This document shows positions 16,813-25,466 of a stretch of 53,486 nucleotides of DNA, one piece after another. The stretch's first letter is position 1. Each line of letters begins with the position of its first letter. This stretch comes from an uncultured Roseburia sp. Its GTDB lineage: Bacteria; Bacillota; Clostridia; Lachnospirales; Lachnospiraceae. The translations under genes and the position numbers were made by a program. The notes under the pieces are model-generated. The model ran no database searches, was not told where the DNA came from, and was given only the letters and a program-made list of their open reading frames with translations. The DNA lies in contig CAMUGE010000019.1 of assembly GCA_947088345.1 (NCBI GenBank), forward strand, positions 1 to 53,486. Reading direction: 5' to 3'.

Positions 16813-18915
16813 CTATTCCGCATTAAAATCAAATCCGATTTCCTTTGCCGCTTTCAGCAGTTTTGCCGGGCTGTCGTCATTCATCTGCATAATTGAACGG
16901 TCTGATAGCTCTATGACATTTGTAACAATCTTATCGGTATAGGGAAGACGCACCGTCTTTTTCTTTAACTGCCGAAACTTTTCCAGAATTTCTATAATCG
17001 GATATCCCTCTTCTTTCAGATAACTTTCTACGCAGGAATTTACTGCCGAGGAATACCACTGTATATTTTCATAATCCAGCGCTTTGCGGATCTGCTTGAA
17101 ATTTTTAAGCGTATGCGTTCTGTCATAAATCGCTTCCATCGCAGTATACAGACTTGTCCAGTACGCCTTTCTGTCCATATTTTTGGACAACGAATCTTCC
17201 GTATTTTTATAGCGATAAATAATGTCTTTCACATTCCCAATAGAATTTGCCGTGGCATACAAAACATCCAGAAAATCTGCATCTTCCAGCATCGGAACAT
17301 GTTCCCGAAACCTCAGGTGCTGCTCCTCGATCAGAGAACGGCGCACAATTTTGCTCCAGAGATAGCCTCCGATACGGATCAGATGTCTCCTTTTGGCATT
17401 ATTCAGTTCTCCGGTATCCGCATCCACAGTATATAAGGTAAAGGCTTCTTTCTTGTCAAATACAAATCCGCCGTCTACAATATCGTAATCGCCTTCTTTT
17501 GCCTTTGCATACAGTTTTTCGTACATCTGCACATCCGGCAGGTCGTCTGCGTCAACAAATCCGATATATTCCCCACTGGCCAAATCAAGTCCAAGATTTC
17601 TGGCGCCTCCGGCTCTTCGGTTCTCCGGCGACGCTATTACCCTGACTTTCTGCGGATACTGTCTCTGGCATTCCAGCAGAATGCTAAGACTGTTATCGGT
17701 GGAACAATCGTCCACAAAAATAATCTCGATATCCTCCAGCGTCTGATGCACCAGGTTCCCGATGCACCCGGCAAACTGCTCTGACGCGTTATAGACCGGC
17801 ACAATAACAGATACTTTCTTTGGCGGCATCCCTTCGTTTAAATATTCGTAGTAGGACAATGTCCCCGCCAGCTGCTTCTCAACAATCGAAAGCGCAATAT
17901 CAGACACGGGAAATTCCGAAAAATAACCTTTTGCAGCCTCCCTTGTATTTTCTCCGTGCTCTCTCACCAGATTACAGATATTTTTATAGTGTTCGGTCAG
18001 CACCGAAACCTGATTGGTAAAGGCAAGCAGTCCCGGAACACCTGCTTTTCTCTCCTGATGCATAATAAAAAGCAGCTGTTCAAGCACCGGGATCTCCTTT
18101 CGAATATCGGAGATCTGCTCCCTGATATCGGGACGCATTTTTAGATATCCGTAAAACAATTCTTTCGCCTGGTCAATATCGCCGCTGTGCATCAGCGCTG
18201 TAATTGCCTGCTTAAATTCAACCGTTTCGGCTTTTTCTGCCGTTATACCGATTTTGCAGGCATATGCGTTCAACTTCCTGGCCCTGACCCAGACATAAAG
18301 CAGTACTTCCGATAAAAATCCAAACAACCGCTTATGGTACATATCATAGGACGAGATATCGACTTTATCCCCAATCTCTAAAAATATCGGAAAAAGCCAT
18401 GCGCAATATTCATCAAACAGTTCTTTTTTACAGACCATCAGATTCCCATAGCAGCATTTGTCATCTTCCATCACTTCTTCAAACGCAGTAATATCATCCG
18501 GGTAAAGCAGCAAAATTGCGTCAGCCACTGCGTCTAACTCGGCAATGCTGTGCGCTCTCGCATAATTCTCCCTGTTTGTACCGCCAAAAGACGGCAAATC
18601 TGAAATGATCAGATCATATTCCTCTAAAATACGCTGATAGTCCGAAGCGGACATGATCATTCCGTTATCATTCAAAAAATAACGCCTGTAATGGCAGATT
18701 CCGACAATATCCGCTTCTGTTTCATTTTTCCAGATCCAGTAGATGCCGGTCAGCTCTCCATAAAATTCGTTTAAGTCCGATATATTATCTCCGGTGTCAT
18801 CACCCAAAAAACCGAGATCTTCTGAAACGGCCCGGCCAACCTGCATCGGAACATACGCCGTATCCTGCGGCGGTGTAAAAGCTCTGTGCGTCATCGTGTA
18901 TATTTTGATATTCAT
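16813..18915 (-). CDS. DUF4422-GT2 bifunctional glycosyltransferase
   Basis: A 700-residue fusion. The N-terminal 240 residues match the DUF4422 glycosyltransferase pattern (MNIKIYTMTHRAFTPP; ELTGIYWIWKNE; IVGICHYRRYF). From about residue 370 a GT2 domain follows: VSVIVPVYNASEQ, EIIFVDDCSTDNS, GGARNLGLDLASGEYIGFVD and ADDLPD. The GT2 part closely resembles the N-terminus of the next protein upstream (18932). The middle is helical and the C-terminus unknown. The two domains probably add two successive sugars, which is an inference. Confidence 0.85.
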   Translation of the reverse strand: MNIKIYTMTHRAFTPPQDTAYVPMQVGRAVSEDLGFLGDDTGDNISDLNEFYGELTGIYWIWKNETEADIVGICHYRRYFLNDNGMIMSASDYQRILEEYDLIISDLPSFGGTNRENYARAHSIAELDAVADAILLLYPDDITAFEEVMEDDKCCYGNLMVCKKELFDEYCAWLFPIFLEIGDKVDISSYDMYHKRLFGFLSEVLLYVWVRARKLNAYACKIGITAEKAETVEFKQAITALMHSGDIDQAKELFYGYLKMRPDIREQISDIRKEIPVLEQLLFIMHQERKAGVPGLLAFTNQVSVLTEHYKNICNLVREHGENTREAAKGYFSEFPVSDIALSIVEKQLAGTLSYYEYLNEGMPPKKVSVIVPVYNASEQFAGCIGNLVHQTLEDIEIIFVDDCSTDNSLSILLECQRQYPQKVRVIASPENRRAGGARNLGLDLASGEYIGFVDADDLPDVQMYEKLYAKAKEGDYDIVDGGFVFDKKEAFTLYTVDADTGELNNAKRRHLIRIGGYLWSKIVRRSLIEEQHLRFREHVPMLEDADFLDVLYATANSIGNVKDIIYRYKNTEDSLSKNMDRKAYWTSLYTAMEAIYDRTHTLKNFKQIRKALDYENIQWYSSAVNSCVESYLKEEGYPIIEILEKFRQLKKKTVRLPYTDKIVTNVIELSDRSIMQMNDDSPAKLLKAAKEIGFDFNAE

Positions 18916-18931
18916 CGGTTTTTCTCCATTC

Positions 18932-21385
18932 TCACCTTTGCTCTATAATTTCCAGCAGCTGTGATGTGCGCACATCCCACGTATGTTCCCTAAGCGCCCT
19001 CTTTCGCCCACAGTCTGCAATTTTTGTCATTTTATCCGGATGCGCCAACAGATACCTGATCTGCTCCGCTAACTGCTCTGGCCTTTCTAAATCAAACAAA
19101 ATCAGCTCTTTTTGGTCTTTCAGACGCTCCTTTAAATACCAGCTCTGATCCGATACCGCAACGGCCCCGCAAAGCATAATATTTGCAATACGCTCGGTAA
19201 AACCACCCTTGTGCCAGGACATAATATTGAGTGATATTTTGGAGTTTCTCCAGACGTTCAAACTCTCCTCCACACTCACCGCGTCGTGTAATATCAGATT
19301 GGGATTGGCAGCCAGAGGACATTTCTTCCAACTCTCTCCATAGACATGAACCGGGATTCCCTGCTCCAGTAAAATACGTATGACTTTCTCCCTGTAATAT
19401 GTCATAACTGCAAAACAAACCTGCTTCATATCAAATAAAACACTCTTAAAGGCTTCCCGGTCCAACGAAATCCGGTAATAGGACAGCGCCTGCTCAAACG
19501 CCTCCTCCGTACACAAATTTGGGTGATTTTTCATAATTAAAAGGAACCGGTTTGCAAGATAGCGTTCACTCGTCTTAGTATTTCTGATAAACAAAAGCCT
19601 CTCCCTGTAATCATACCAGGTTCCGATAAAAGTGACGTCAAGCGTTCGCTGTCCCATATCCGGAACTTTATCATTGATATCACCGCTCACAATACCTGCC
19701 GGCGGTAGCAGAAAACATGTTTTTACCTCTCTCGTAAAATAAGTTTGAATAAACTCCTGGTAATCTCTGCCGTGCGTCAATACATAGTAGTCCTGCGGGC
19801 CATTTTCCAGATGCTCTTTCATCCATAGCGGATGATCAAAAATAAAATGATACTTCGGCCCATAGATGGAATCATGCAGATTCTTTCCGTTCTGAAATTT
19901 CACGCCAAACAGATAGGTCTGAAAACCGATAATCGCCTTAAAAGTACGTCCGCAAAGACTTAGAAGTCCCTGCACGCCGCGGCTCGCCTCGTCATAAACC
20001 TCCACCTGTTCTCCCGCCGTACGCAGTGAGGCAATCAGCCGCCCGGCAAAATCGTTTAAAACATTATAACAGATGGAATCGCCTTTATATACCAGGATCG
20101 GACTTATTTTTTCCAGATGCCTGTGATATTCCTCCCCACGCGAGAGCATCTGTTCCAGGTAAGCCGTCCCGTCGTCAAACCGCCCAAGCTGCCTGGCTTC
20201 TTCTAACAGTGATTCTGTCTTTGCCAGAAAACTTCCTTCTTTTTGCAGACGCTCACTTTCATAGGCAAGTAGAAAACATTTTTTTTGAAATGCCGCCCAT
20301 GCCTGCTGTGCCTTATGTTCTTTTTGTTCCCTTCTTTTTTCAAAAATCGGGTTCCACTGCTGTATGCGGCCTTTCTGAAGCAGAGCGGAATACTGTTCCA
20401 TACAGCGTATTCGCTCCTCTTCCGTAAGCTTCTCTCCAAACATATCTGTTAAAAGCCCGACATCCGCTTTCCATAGATACGGATTCTCAAAAGAATTACC
20501 TGCATATACCGCCAGGTCTTCTTTCATCTGCAGATAAACTGCCTCGGGTATCGTCTTCCACTCCAAAAACATGCCAAGCAGGTTCATTACGGTATGGCTC
20601 TTTAAAAACTTTGCCAAAAGCTCCACCGGCATCTGTTCCGTAAGCCCCCGAATCTGATATTCTTCCATCAGCGTGGTCTGCATTTTCATACTCTGCATAA
20701 AGTTGTTCTCATCCGGATGCTTCGTACTGGATTCGGCACGTTCCACATAGTGATAAAAACTTTCTTTACAGATATAATAACTTCTGATCTCTGTGTTCAT
20801 CAGCGACTGCCAGAAATTATCTTCATACAGCGTCCCTTCCGGGAAATAAATGCCGCGTTCTCTCACAAAATCAGTCCGGTAGATTCTGGCCGCAAATGTC
20901 ACGGCAGTTCCGGATAAGATCAGCTGCTTTCTTTTTTCTGCCGTATCTACTTCCTCATAAGTCTGCTGCGGAAGACTGTCGCTGACACTTCTTACGCTGC
21001 CATCCGCAGAATCGACAAAATAACCGCCTCCAACCATCGTACAGCCGAATTTTCTTGCCGTATCATACAGTTTTTTATACATATCGGGTTCCACAAAGTC
21101 ATCCGCATCAAGAAATCCAAGATATTCCCCTGACGCGTAAGACATACCAGCATTGCGTGCCACACCCTGTCCGCTGTTTGTATCAAGGTTGACGATCAGC
21201 ACGCTGTCCGGACATATCGCCTCCACCGCAAGCAGCGCTTCATAGGTGCGGTCGGTCGAACCGTCGTTTACAAAAATAAATTCCAGCTCTTCCCTGCCGA
21301 TTGTCTGGGCTATCAGCGATTTGGCACAACGCGCAATAGTATCCTGTGCATTGTAACATGGGATTACGATACTGACTTTTTTCAT
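18932..21385 (-). CDS. GT2-CgeB bifunctional glycosyltransferase
   Basis: An 817-residue fusion. Residues 1 to about 240 are GT2: MKKVSIVIPCYNAQDT, EFIFVNDGSTDRT, GVARNAGMSYASGEYLGFLD and ADDFVEPDM. A helical link follows at about 240-430. The C-terminal part is CgeB-like (VYGESWKKCPLAANPNL, SKISLNIMSWHKGGFTERIA, REHTWDVRTSQLLEI) and similar to the protein at 4631. A sigma-28-like box lies in the 74-base gap before it. The ribosome site is weak or unusual (GGGGGCC, near the ATG). Confidence 0.85.
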   Translation of the reverse strand: MKKVSIVIPCYNAQDTIARCAKSLIAQTIGREELEFIFVNDGSTDRTYEALLAVEAICPDSVLIVNLDTNSGQGVARNAGMSYASGEYLGFLDADDFVEPDMYKKLYDTARKFGCTMVGGGYFVDSADGSVRSVSDSLPQQTYEEVDTAEKRKQLILSGTAVTFAARIYRTDFVRERGIYFPEGTLYEDNFWQSLMNTEIRSYYICKESFYHYVERAESSTKHPDENNFMQSMKMQTTLMEEYQIRGLTEQMPVELLAKFLKSHTVMNLLGMFLEWKTIPEAVYLQMKEDLAVYAGNSFENPYLWKADVGLLTDMFGEKLTEEERIRCMEQYSALLQKGRIQQWNPIFEKRREQKEHKAQQAWAAFQKKCFLLAYESERLQKEGSFLAKTESLLEEARQLGRFDDGTAYLEQMLSRGEEYHRHLEKISPILVYKGDSICYNVLNDFAGRLIASLRTAGEQVEVYDEASRGVQGLLSLCGRTFKAIIGFQTYLFGVKFQNGKNLHDSIYGPKYHFIFDHPLWMKEHLENGPQDYYVLTHGRDYQEFIQTYFTREVKTCFLLPPAGIVSGDINDKVPDMGQRTLDVTFIGTWYDYRERLLFIRNTKTSERYLANRFLLIMKNHPNLCTEEAFEQALSYYRISLDREAFKSVLFDMKQVCFAVMTYYREKVIRILLEQGIPVHVYGESWKKCPLAANPNLILHDAVSVEESLNVWRNSKISLNIMSWHKGGFTERIANIMLCGAVAVSDQSWYLKERLKDQKELILFDLERPEQLAEQIRYLLAHPDKMTKIADCGRKRALREHTWDVRTSQLLEIIEQR

Positions 21386-21434
21386 AGCTGGCCCCCGTTC
21401 TTTCCTGATGTTTCTTTTTATAGCTATTTATATT

Positions 21435-21462
21435 ATATCGGCATAAATAGTCTATTTCTTTA
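21435..21462 (-). promoter_or_regulatory. Candidate sigma-28 promoter inside the glycosyltransferase island
   Basis: Minus strand TAAA (21459-21462), 16 bases, then a perfect GCCGATAT (21435-21442). The spacer is one base longer than in the flagellin and flgM promoters. It overlaps the stop codon of the upstream gene and precedes the 817-residue GT2-CgeB gene. It would tie glycosylation to late flagellar expression. Confidence 0.45.
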
Positions 21463-22641
21463 TTTCCTGCCAAAATTATCAAATACAATCTCTAATATTT
21501 GCGGAATGATTACTTTATAACTGTAATTCGCCTGCACTGCTCTCTGTCCGTTTTGCGCTATTTCAATCCTTTCCCTTTCATGGGAAAGGTAATATTCGAT
21601 CTTCGCAAGCAGATCGTCTCTGCTCTCAAAATAGACATAATGTTCATCCGCATTGAGATGACGGAAAAAATCCGCCTGATAGTTAGTCAGCAGAAATCCT
21701 CCGCAGTTTAAAATATCCATACAGCGCAGCGGAATCCCTGAAGAAATACTGCGCAATGTAATATTCAGATTAATTCGGCTGTTGGCAAACACATATGGCA
21801 TTTCGGTGTAATAATCTGCGGTACCCATGTTTGCAGCCTTTATGACAGGAGCATTGCAATCGACCGTAAACAGCTTCAGCGAAAATCGCTCTGCTACCGC
21901 ATTTAATAATTCGATGCGCTCCAACTGTGTAATTTTTCTGTCTATAAAATAGTTTGCAAACACGTATTCCAAAGTCTGCACCCCGTAGCGGTCGAGCTGA
22001 TAACCCGACGCATTTTGCATATCGGCAATAACATTTTGCGTCAGCACTTCCTCGATAAAATGATAACCATAGACTTTGCGCTGCGCATCCATAATTCCTT
22101 CCAGATAACCGCGGGTATAATCACTAATCCCGTCCAATCTACCGTAAAAATCATGATCCTCATGATAAAGTGTTCCGACGAACGACACATCCGCGTTATA
22201 GCGCGCCGCATTCGCGGGTTTTTTCTGCAGGATTTTGTGTATCCGGCTGGGATTTACCGGCAACGGAAGATAATAAACGGTTGATATTCCTTCTTTCCGG
22301 AGTCTCGCCGCAAGCTCGCTGTCAAAAATAAATACAAAATTACATGGATTGATTATTGTATACGAAAAAACCGCCACCTGCGGACTGTCATATATAATGG
22401 AGAGATACGGAATATTATGGCGTTTACATCCCTCCGACAGCAGCGGATAGTAATTAAAAGAAAAAGCAAAATCTGCGTCATTCACTGCAGCGTCGAAAGC
22501 TTCGTCAAATGCCGCATCTTTCCGCTCCGTATAATGATCGTGAAAAAATGATATCACTTCCATTCCCAGCAGGGAAAATGTCTCTAATATATCCGCTTTT
22601 CCAAAGCAGGGCCAATCCAGATATAAAACTTTTTTTGCCAT
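21460..22641 (-). CDS. CgeB/DUF3880-type glycosyltransferase, paralogue 3
   Basis: A 393-residue protein of the four-paralogue set: N-terminus MAKKVLYLDWPCFGKADILE, a conserved VSFVGTLYHE stretch, and SGIPLRCMDILNCGGFLLTN followed by SHERERIEIAQNGQ. The start is the ATG at 22641 behind GGGGA; an ATG four codons earlier is part of the ribosome site. Its leader is the second copy of the 59-base hairpin element seen before the gene ending at 3369, which suggests that leader and coding sequence were duplicated together. Confidence 0.82.
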   Translation of the reverse strand: MAKKVLYLDWPCFGKADILETFSLLGMEVISFFHDHYTERKDAAFDEAFDAAVNDADFAFSFNYYPLLSEGCKRHNIPYLSIIYDSPQVAVFSYTIINPCNFVFIFDSELAARLRKEGISTVYYLPLPVNPSRIHKILQKKPANAARYNADVSFVGTLYHEDHDFYGRLDGISDYTRGYLEGIMDAQRKVYGYHFIEEVLTQNVIADMQNASGYQLDRYGVQTLEYVFANYFIDRKITQLERIELLNAVAERFSLKLFTVDCNAPVIKAANMGTADYYTEMPYVFANSRINLNITLRSISSGIPLRCMDILNCGGFLLTNYQADFFRHLNADEHYVYFESRDDLLAKIEYYLSHERERIEIAQNGQRAVQANYSYKVIIPQILEIVFDNFGRK

Positions 22642-22645
22642 AATA

Positions 22646-22704
22646 ATCCCCATTTCTGCATTGCGAACTCAGTTCGCATTCACTTTATACGCATAAACGA
22701 CTTT
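22646..22704. repeat. Leader repeat, copy 2: hairpin plus ribosome site
   Basis: Partner of 4534-4592. The stem TGCGAAC/GTTCGCA lies at 22662-22678 and the GGGGA ribosome site at 22647-22651. Bases at the loop differ while the stem is fully kept. A second small stem AAGCC/GGCTT follows at 22710-22725. Confidence 0.8.
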
Positions 22705-22737
22705 GTGGGAAGCCATTTAAGGCTTTGAAGCCCGCCG

Positions 22738-22820
22738 GTGCGAGAATTAGAACTTCTTTGCGCGCGAACCTGTTTCGCGTTAGCGCCTTTGCTGCAAGTG
22801 ATTAGAAGTACTTTTCACGC
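22738..22820. repeat. Dispersed palindromic element, copy 1
   Basis: An imperfect long palindrome with TTAGAACTTCT (22747-22757) near one end and AGAAGTACTT near the other, and an inner hairpin CGCGAA/TTTCGCG. It is about 80% identical to 51436-51517. It sits between two glycosyltransferase genes of one operon. No coding capacity. Possibly a non-autonomous miniature element or a REP-like structure. Confidence 0.75.
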
Positions 22821-22822
22821 TA

Positions 22823-24001
22823 TCAAATTTCAAACGCCTGTTCCATCATCCGACTTACACGAATCGGATACGTATGACAATTCCTCACCTTTTCATAACC
22901 CTGTTGTGCAATTTCCGCGCGGCGCCTCTCATGTTCCAGATAATAGGCACATTTTTCCAACAGCTCCTCCTGACTGGAATATGTCTCAATTTCTTCTCCC
23001 ACCGCAAAATAGTCCGGAATTTCGGCCTGAAAGTTTGTCATACAAAATCCTCCGCAGCCAAGAATATCCCATATTCTGAGCGGAAGCGCGCTGCGAATGG
23101 ATTTTGCCGTCATATTTAAATTTATGCGGCTCTGATGAAAAATAAGCGGCATCTCTGTCAATGTCTTTGCAAATCCTCTCGTGTGAAGACCGGGAAGCAA
23201 TGAGGTATCGCTTCCGGTATATAACTGTACAGCAAAAATTTTTGATACTGCAGAAAGCATGCGCTGCCGCTCCAACGCAGTGATCCTGGAAGCAATATAA
23301 TACTGCGATACAAGCATGCGATCCGTCCTTGCGTCTGCATACGGCAGAGACAGAAAATCCGGCGTATTTTCTTTAAAATCCTGAATTATTTTTTCCGTCA
23401 GCACTGCGTCTATAAAATAATAGCCATATACCTTTAATTGGGCCTCTATTAACCCCTGTAAATATCCCTCCAAAAATCCGCCGTCCTGCCTGAATTGATC
23501 AAATGGACATTTCTCGGTATAGAGTGATCCAACAAATGTTATATCCGATTGAAAACGCATTTTTTCCTTTTCTGACGCAGCTGCAATTACTGCCTGTTTT
23601 TGCTCTGTATTGACAGCCAGCGGAAGATAAAAAATATGTGCAGGATTCATCGGCGCAATTTCTTCATATAAAACACGGTCAAATAAAAATACACGGTTCC
23701 AGGGATGACGTATGGAAGCGGCATATAATTCTGTCACTGGAGAATCCACAATCCAACAGAGATAACGAATCTTTAAGATATTACAGACTTCAGCCAGAAA
23801 TGGGTAAAAATTTATGCTGAACACAAAATCATGCGGCTGATCCATCAGGATACGGCTGACCAAATTCACACCCTGTTCCGGTGTGAAATTTTTATTTTTT
23901 ACTTCTTCTGTGATCTCGGTCACCTGAAATCCAAACTCCATAAATGTGGAAAGCATATCCGGCTCACAGATGCTTCCGTATCGGTAAAACAGTACATTCA
24001 T
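22823..24001 (-). CDS. CgeB/DUF3880-type glycosyltransferase, paralogue 4
   Basis: A 392-residue protein: N-terminus MNVLFYRYGSICEPDMLSTF, ITFVGSLYTEKCPF, SALPLRIWDILGCGGFCMTN, then a YYLEHERRRAEIAQQGYEK stretch. It is the first gene of the eight-gene minus-strand run that ends at 12488 and lies next to flagellin. It has a sigma-A promoter and lacks the hairpin leader of paralogues 1 and 3. The ribosome site is weak (GGGAAAGG about 13 bases before ATG). Confidence 0.82.
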   Translation of the reverse strand: MNVLFYRYGSICEPDMLSTFMEFGFQVTEITEEVKNKNFTPEQGVNLVSRILMDQPHDFVFSINFYPFLAEVCNILKIRYLCWIVDSPVTELYAASIRHPWNRVFLFDRVLYEEIAPMNPAHIFYLPLAVNTEQKQAVIAAASEKEKMRFQSDITFVGSLYTEKCPFDQFRQDGGFLEGYLQGLIEAQLKVYGYYFIDAVLTEKIIQDFKENTPDFLSLPYADARTDRMLVSQYYIASRITALERQRMLSAVSKIFAVQLYTGSDTSLLPGLHTRGFAKTLTEMPLIFHQSRINLNMTAKSIRSALPLRIWDILGCGGFCMTNFQAEIPDYFAVGEEIETYSSQEELLEKCAYYLEHERRRAEIAQQGYEKVRNCHTYPIRVSRMMEQAFEI

Positions 24002-24058
24002 AATCTTTGTTTTGCCTTTCCCTGCAATCTTAAAGGAAATTTATCCTTTTATTTTTTT

Positions 24059-24087
24059 ATTATATCATGTTTACCGTTTTGAGTAAA
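24059..24087 (-). promoter_or_regulatory. Sigma-A promoter of the eight-gene glycosyltransferase operon
   Basis: Minus strand TTTACT (24082-24087), a 17-base spacer, then TATAAT (24059-24064) with an extended TG. An inverted repeat GTTTAC/GTAAAC overlaps the -35 box and might be an operator. The leader is about 50 bases. Confidence 0.65.
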
Positions 24088-24241
24088 CCATTTTCCCTTT
24101 CTGCTTCTCATTGCGCAGACAATCAGTCATGTTTTGCTGCCAGGGCAATCGAACATGGTAGATATTTCTCCGCCGCTTCATATCGGGCGCATAGTAACGC
24201 CATAAATTTAATAATCCAAAATTCGATCTTTTCTATAAAAT

Positions 24242-24273
24242 AAAAAAAGAACCGGTAAACCGGTTCTTTTTTT
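24242..24273. terminator. Flagellin terminator
   Basis: GAACCGG (24249-24255) pairs with CCGGTTC (24260-24266) around TAAA, flanked by seven A and seven T. It is symmetric, so it works in both directions. It ends the flagellin transcript about 25 bases after the stop codon. The remainder of the gap 24002-24298 carries only the glycosyltransferase promoter. Confidence 0.95.
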
Positions 24274-24298
24274 ATTATGTTTCTGTCTGTCAGACAAA

Positions 24299-25258
24299 TT
24301 AACCAAGGATGGATAATACGCCCTGTGTAGACTGATTTGCCTGTGCAAGCATGGACTGACCAGCCTGAGCGAGGATGTTGTTTTTCGTGTATTCAACCAT
24401 CTCGTCTGCCATGTCTGTATCACGAATCTGGGATTCAGCTGCCTGAGTATTCTCAGCGGTTGTATCCAAGTTAGCGATTGTGTGCTCCAGACGGTTCTGA
24501 ACAGCACCAAGAGTAGATCTCATAGCAGATACTTTCTCGATTGCTGCCTGTACGAATGTCATAGCGTTACCAGCGTTAGAGAATGTGGAAACGTTGATCT
24601 CATTGTAAAGAGCAGTTGTCGTTGTAACAGAAGCGGATACTTTCGAGAATGAAGTATTGCCTGCTGAGTTTGTTTTACCTGAAGATGTAGAGTTAATCTT
24701 GGTAGAGCCAACTTTCATTGTTGTGATGGAGTTAGCATTTGTTGTTCCTGTTGCAAATAATTTACCGCAGGACATAGCTGTGATAGATACGGAAATCTTC
24801 TGCTGAGCCAAAGCACCAACCTGTAAGTTCTTTCCTGTGAAAGATCCATCTAACAGGTTCTGTGTATTGAACTGTGTTGTAGAAGAAATACGGTTGATCT
24901 CAGATGCTAACTGGTTCATCTCAGCCTGGATTGCGTTACGATCAGATGTCGTATTTGTGTCGTTAGCTGCCTGTGTAGCGAGCTCATTCATACGCTGTAA
25001 GATAGAATGTGTCTCGTTTAATGCACCTTCAGCTGTCTGAATTAAGGAAACGCCGTCCTGTGCATTAGAAGAAGCTTTGTTCAGACCACGGATCTGATTT
25101 CTCATCTTCTCGGAAATTGTTAAACCTGCTGCATCGTCTGCTGCACGGTTTACTCTGTAACCAGAAGATAATTTCTCTGTGGATTTCGCCTGCTGACCAG
25201 TTGTGATACCTAACTGTCTGTTAGAGTTCATTGCCTGCAAATTGTGCTGTACTACCAT
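24299..25258 (-). CDS. fliC: Flagellin, filament subunit
   Basis: A 319-residue flagellin. The N-terminal D0/D1 region (MVVQHNLQAMNSNRQLGI; KSTEKLSSGYRVNRAADDAA; LQRMNELATQAAND) and the C-terminal D0 (AESQIRDTDMADEMVEYTKN, ending QSTQGVLSILG) are strongly conserved. The short central region, about residues 155-225, is rich in Ser and Thr, as expected for O-glycan sites. An unusual feature is Cys164 (TAMSCGKLF); flagellins normally lack cysteine. The gene has its own sigma-28 promoter, a CsrA-type leader hairpin, an AGGAGG ribosome site and a strong terminator. It is called hag in Bacillus. Confidence 0.98.
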   Translation of the reverse strand: MVVQHNLQAMNSNRQLGITTGQQAKSTEKLSSGYRVNRAADDAAGLTISEKMRNQIRGLNKASSNAQDGVSLIQTAEGALNETHSILQRMNELATQAANDTNTTSDRNAIQAEMNQLASEINRISSTTQFNTQNLLDGSFTGKNLQVGALAQQKISVSITAMSCGKLFATGTTNANSITTMKVGSTKINSTSSGKTNSAGNTSFSKVSASVTTTTALYNEINVSTFSNAGNAMTFVQAAIEKVSAMRSTLGAVQNRLEHTIANLDTTAENTQAAESQIRDTDMADEMVEYTKNNILAQAGQSMLAQANQSTQGVLSILG

Positions 25259-25266
25259 AATATATT

Positions 25267-25298
25267 CCTCCTTGAATATGTCGCAGCTTCCATGCTGC
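25267..25298 (-). promoter_or_regulatory. Flagellin leader: candidate CsrA target with hairpin and ribosome site
   Basis: On the minus strand GCAGC-ATGGAA-GCTGC (25283-25298) makes a 5-bp stem whose loop shows ATGGA, an ANGGA core. Eight bases downstream lies CAAGGAGG (25267-25274), a second ANGGA inside the ribosome site. This two-site plan is the known layout of CsrA control of Bacillus hag, where CsrA blocks translation and FliW relieves it. csrA and fliW are in the same locus. Confidence 0.65.
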
Positions 25299-25408
25299 CT
25301 TATTTATTGATGGGTAACAAAGATGCCACTCATCAAATATGCTATCATCACAGCCGTACGCTCTGTAAATCTTTCACTTTGAAGTAACTCTTTGTTTACT
25401 TACTTTAT

Positions 25409-25435
25409 ATATCGGATGAACTCTCCGATACTTTA
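25409..25435 (-). promoter_or_regulatory. Sigma-28 promoter of flagellin
   Basis: Minus strand TAAA (25432-25435), 15 bases, TCCGATAT (25409-25416). It differs from the consensus TAAA-N15-GCCGATAT at one position. The leader is about 140 bases. Confidence 0.85.
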
Positions 25436-25466
25436 GAATAAATTTTAAATTTTTTAAAGAAATTAT

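Noticed and set aside
22738-22820. Insertion sequence remnant with transposase
   Set aside because: Only about 80 bases with no coding capacity; reported as a repeat.
24180-24206. CCCGATAT upstream of the glycosyltransferase operon as a sigma-28 promoter
   Set aside because: The -35 at the right spacing is TTTA, and the TAAA nearby is 19 bases away. A good sigma-A promoter lies at 24059-24087.
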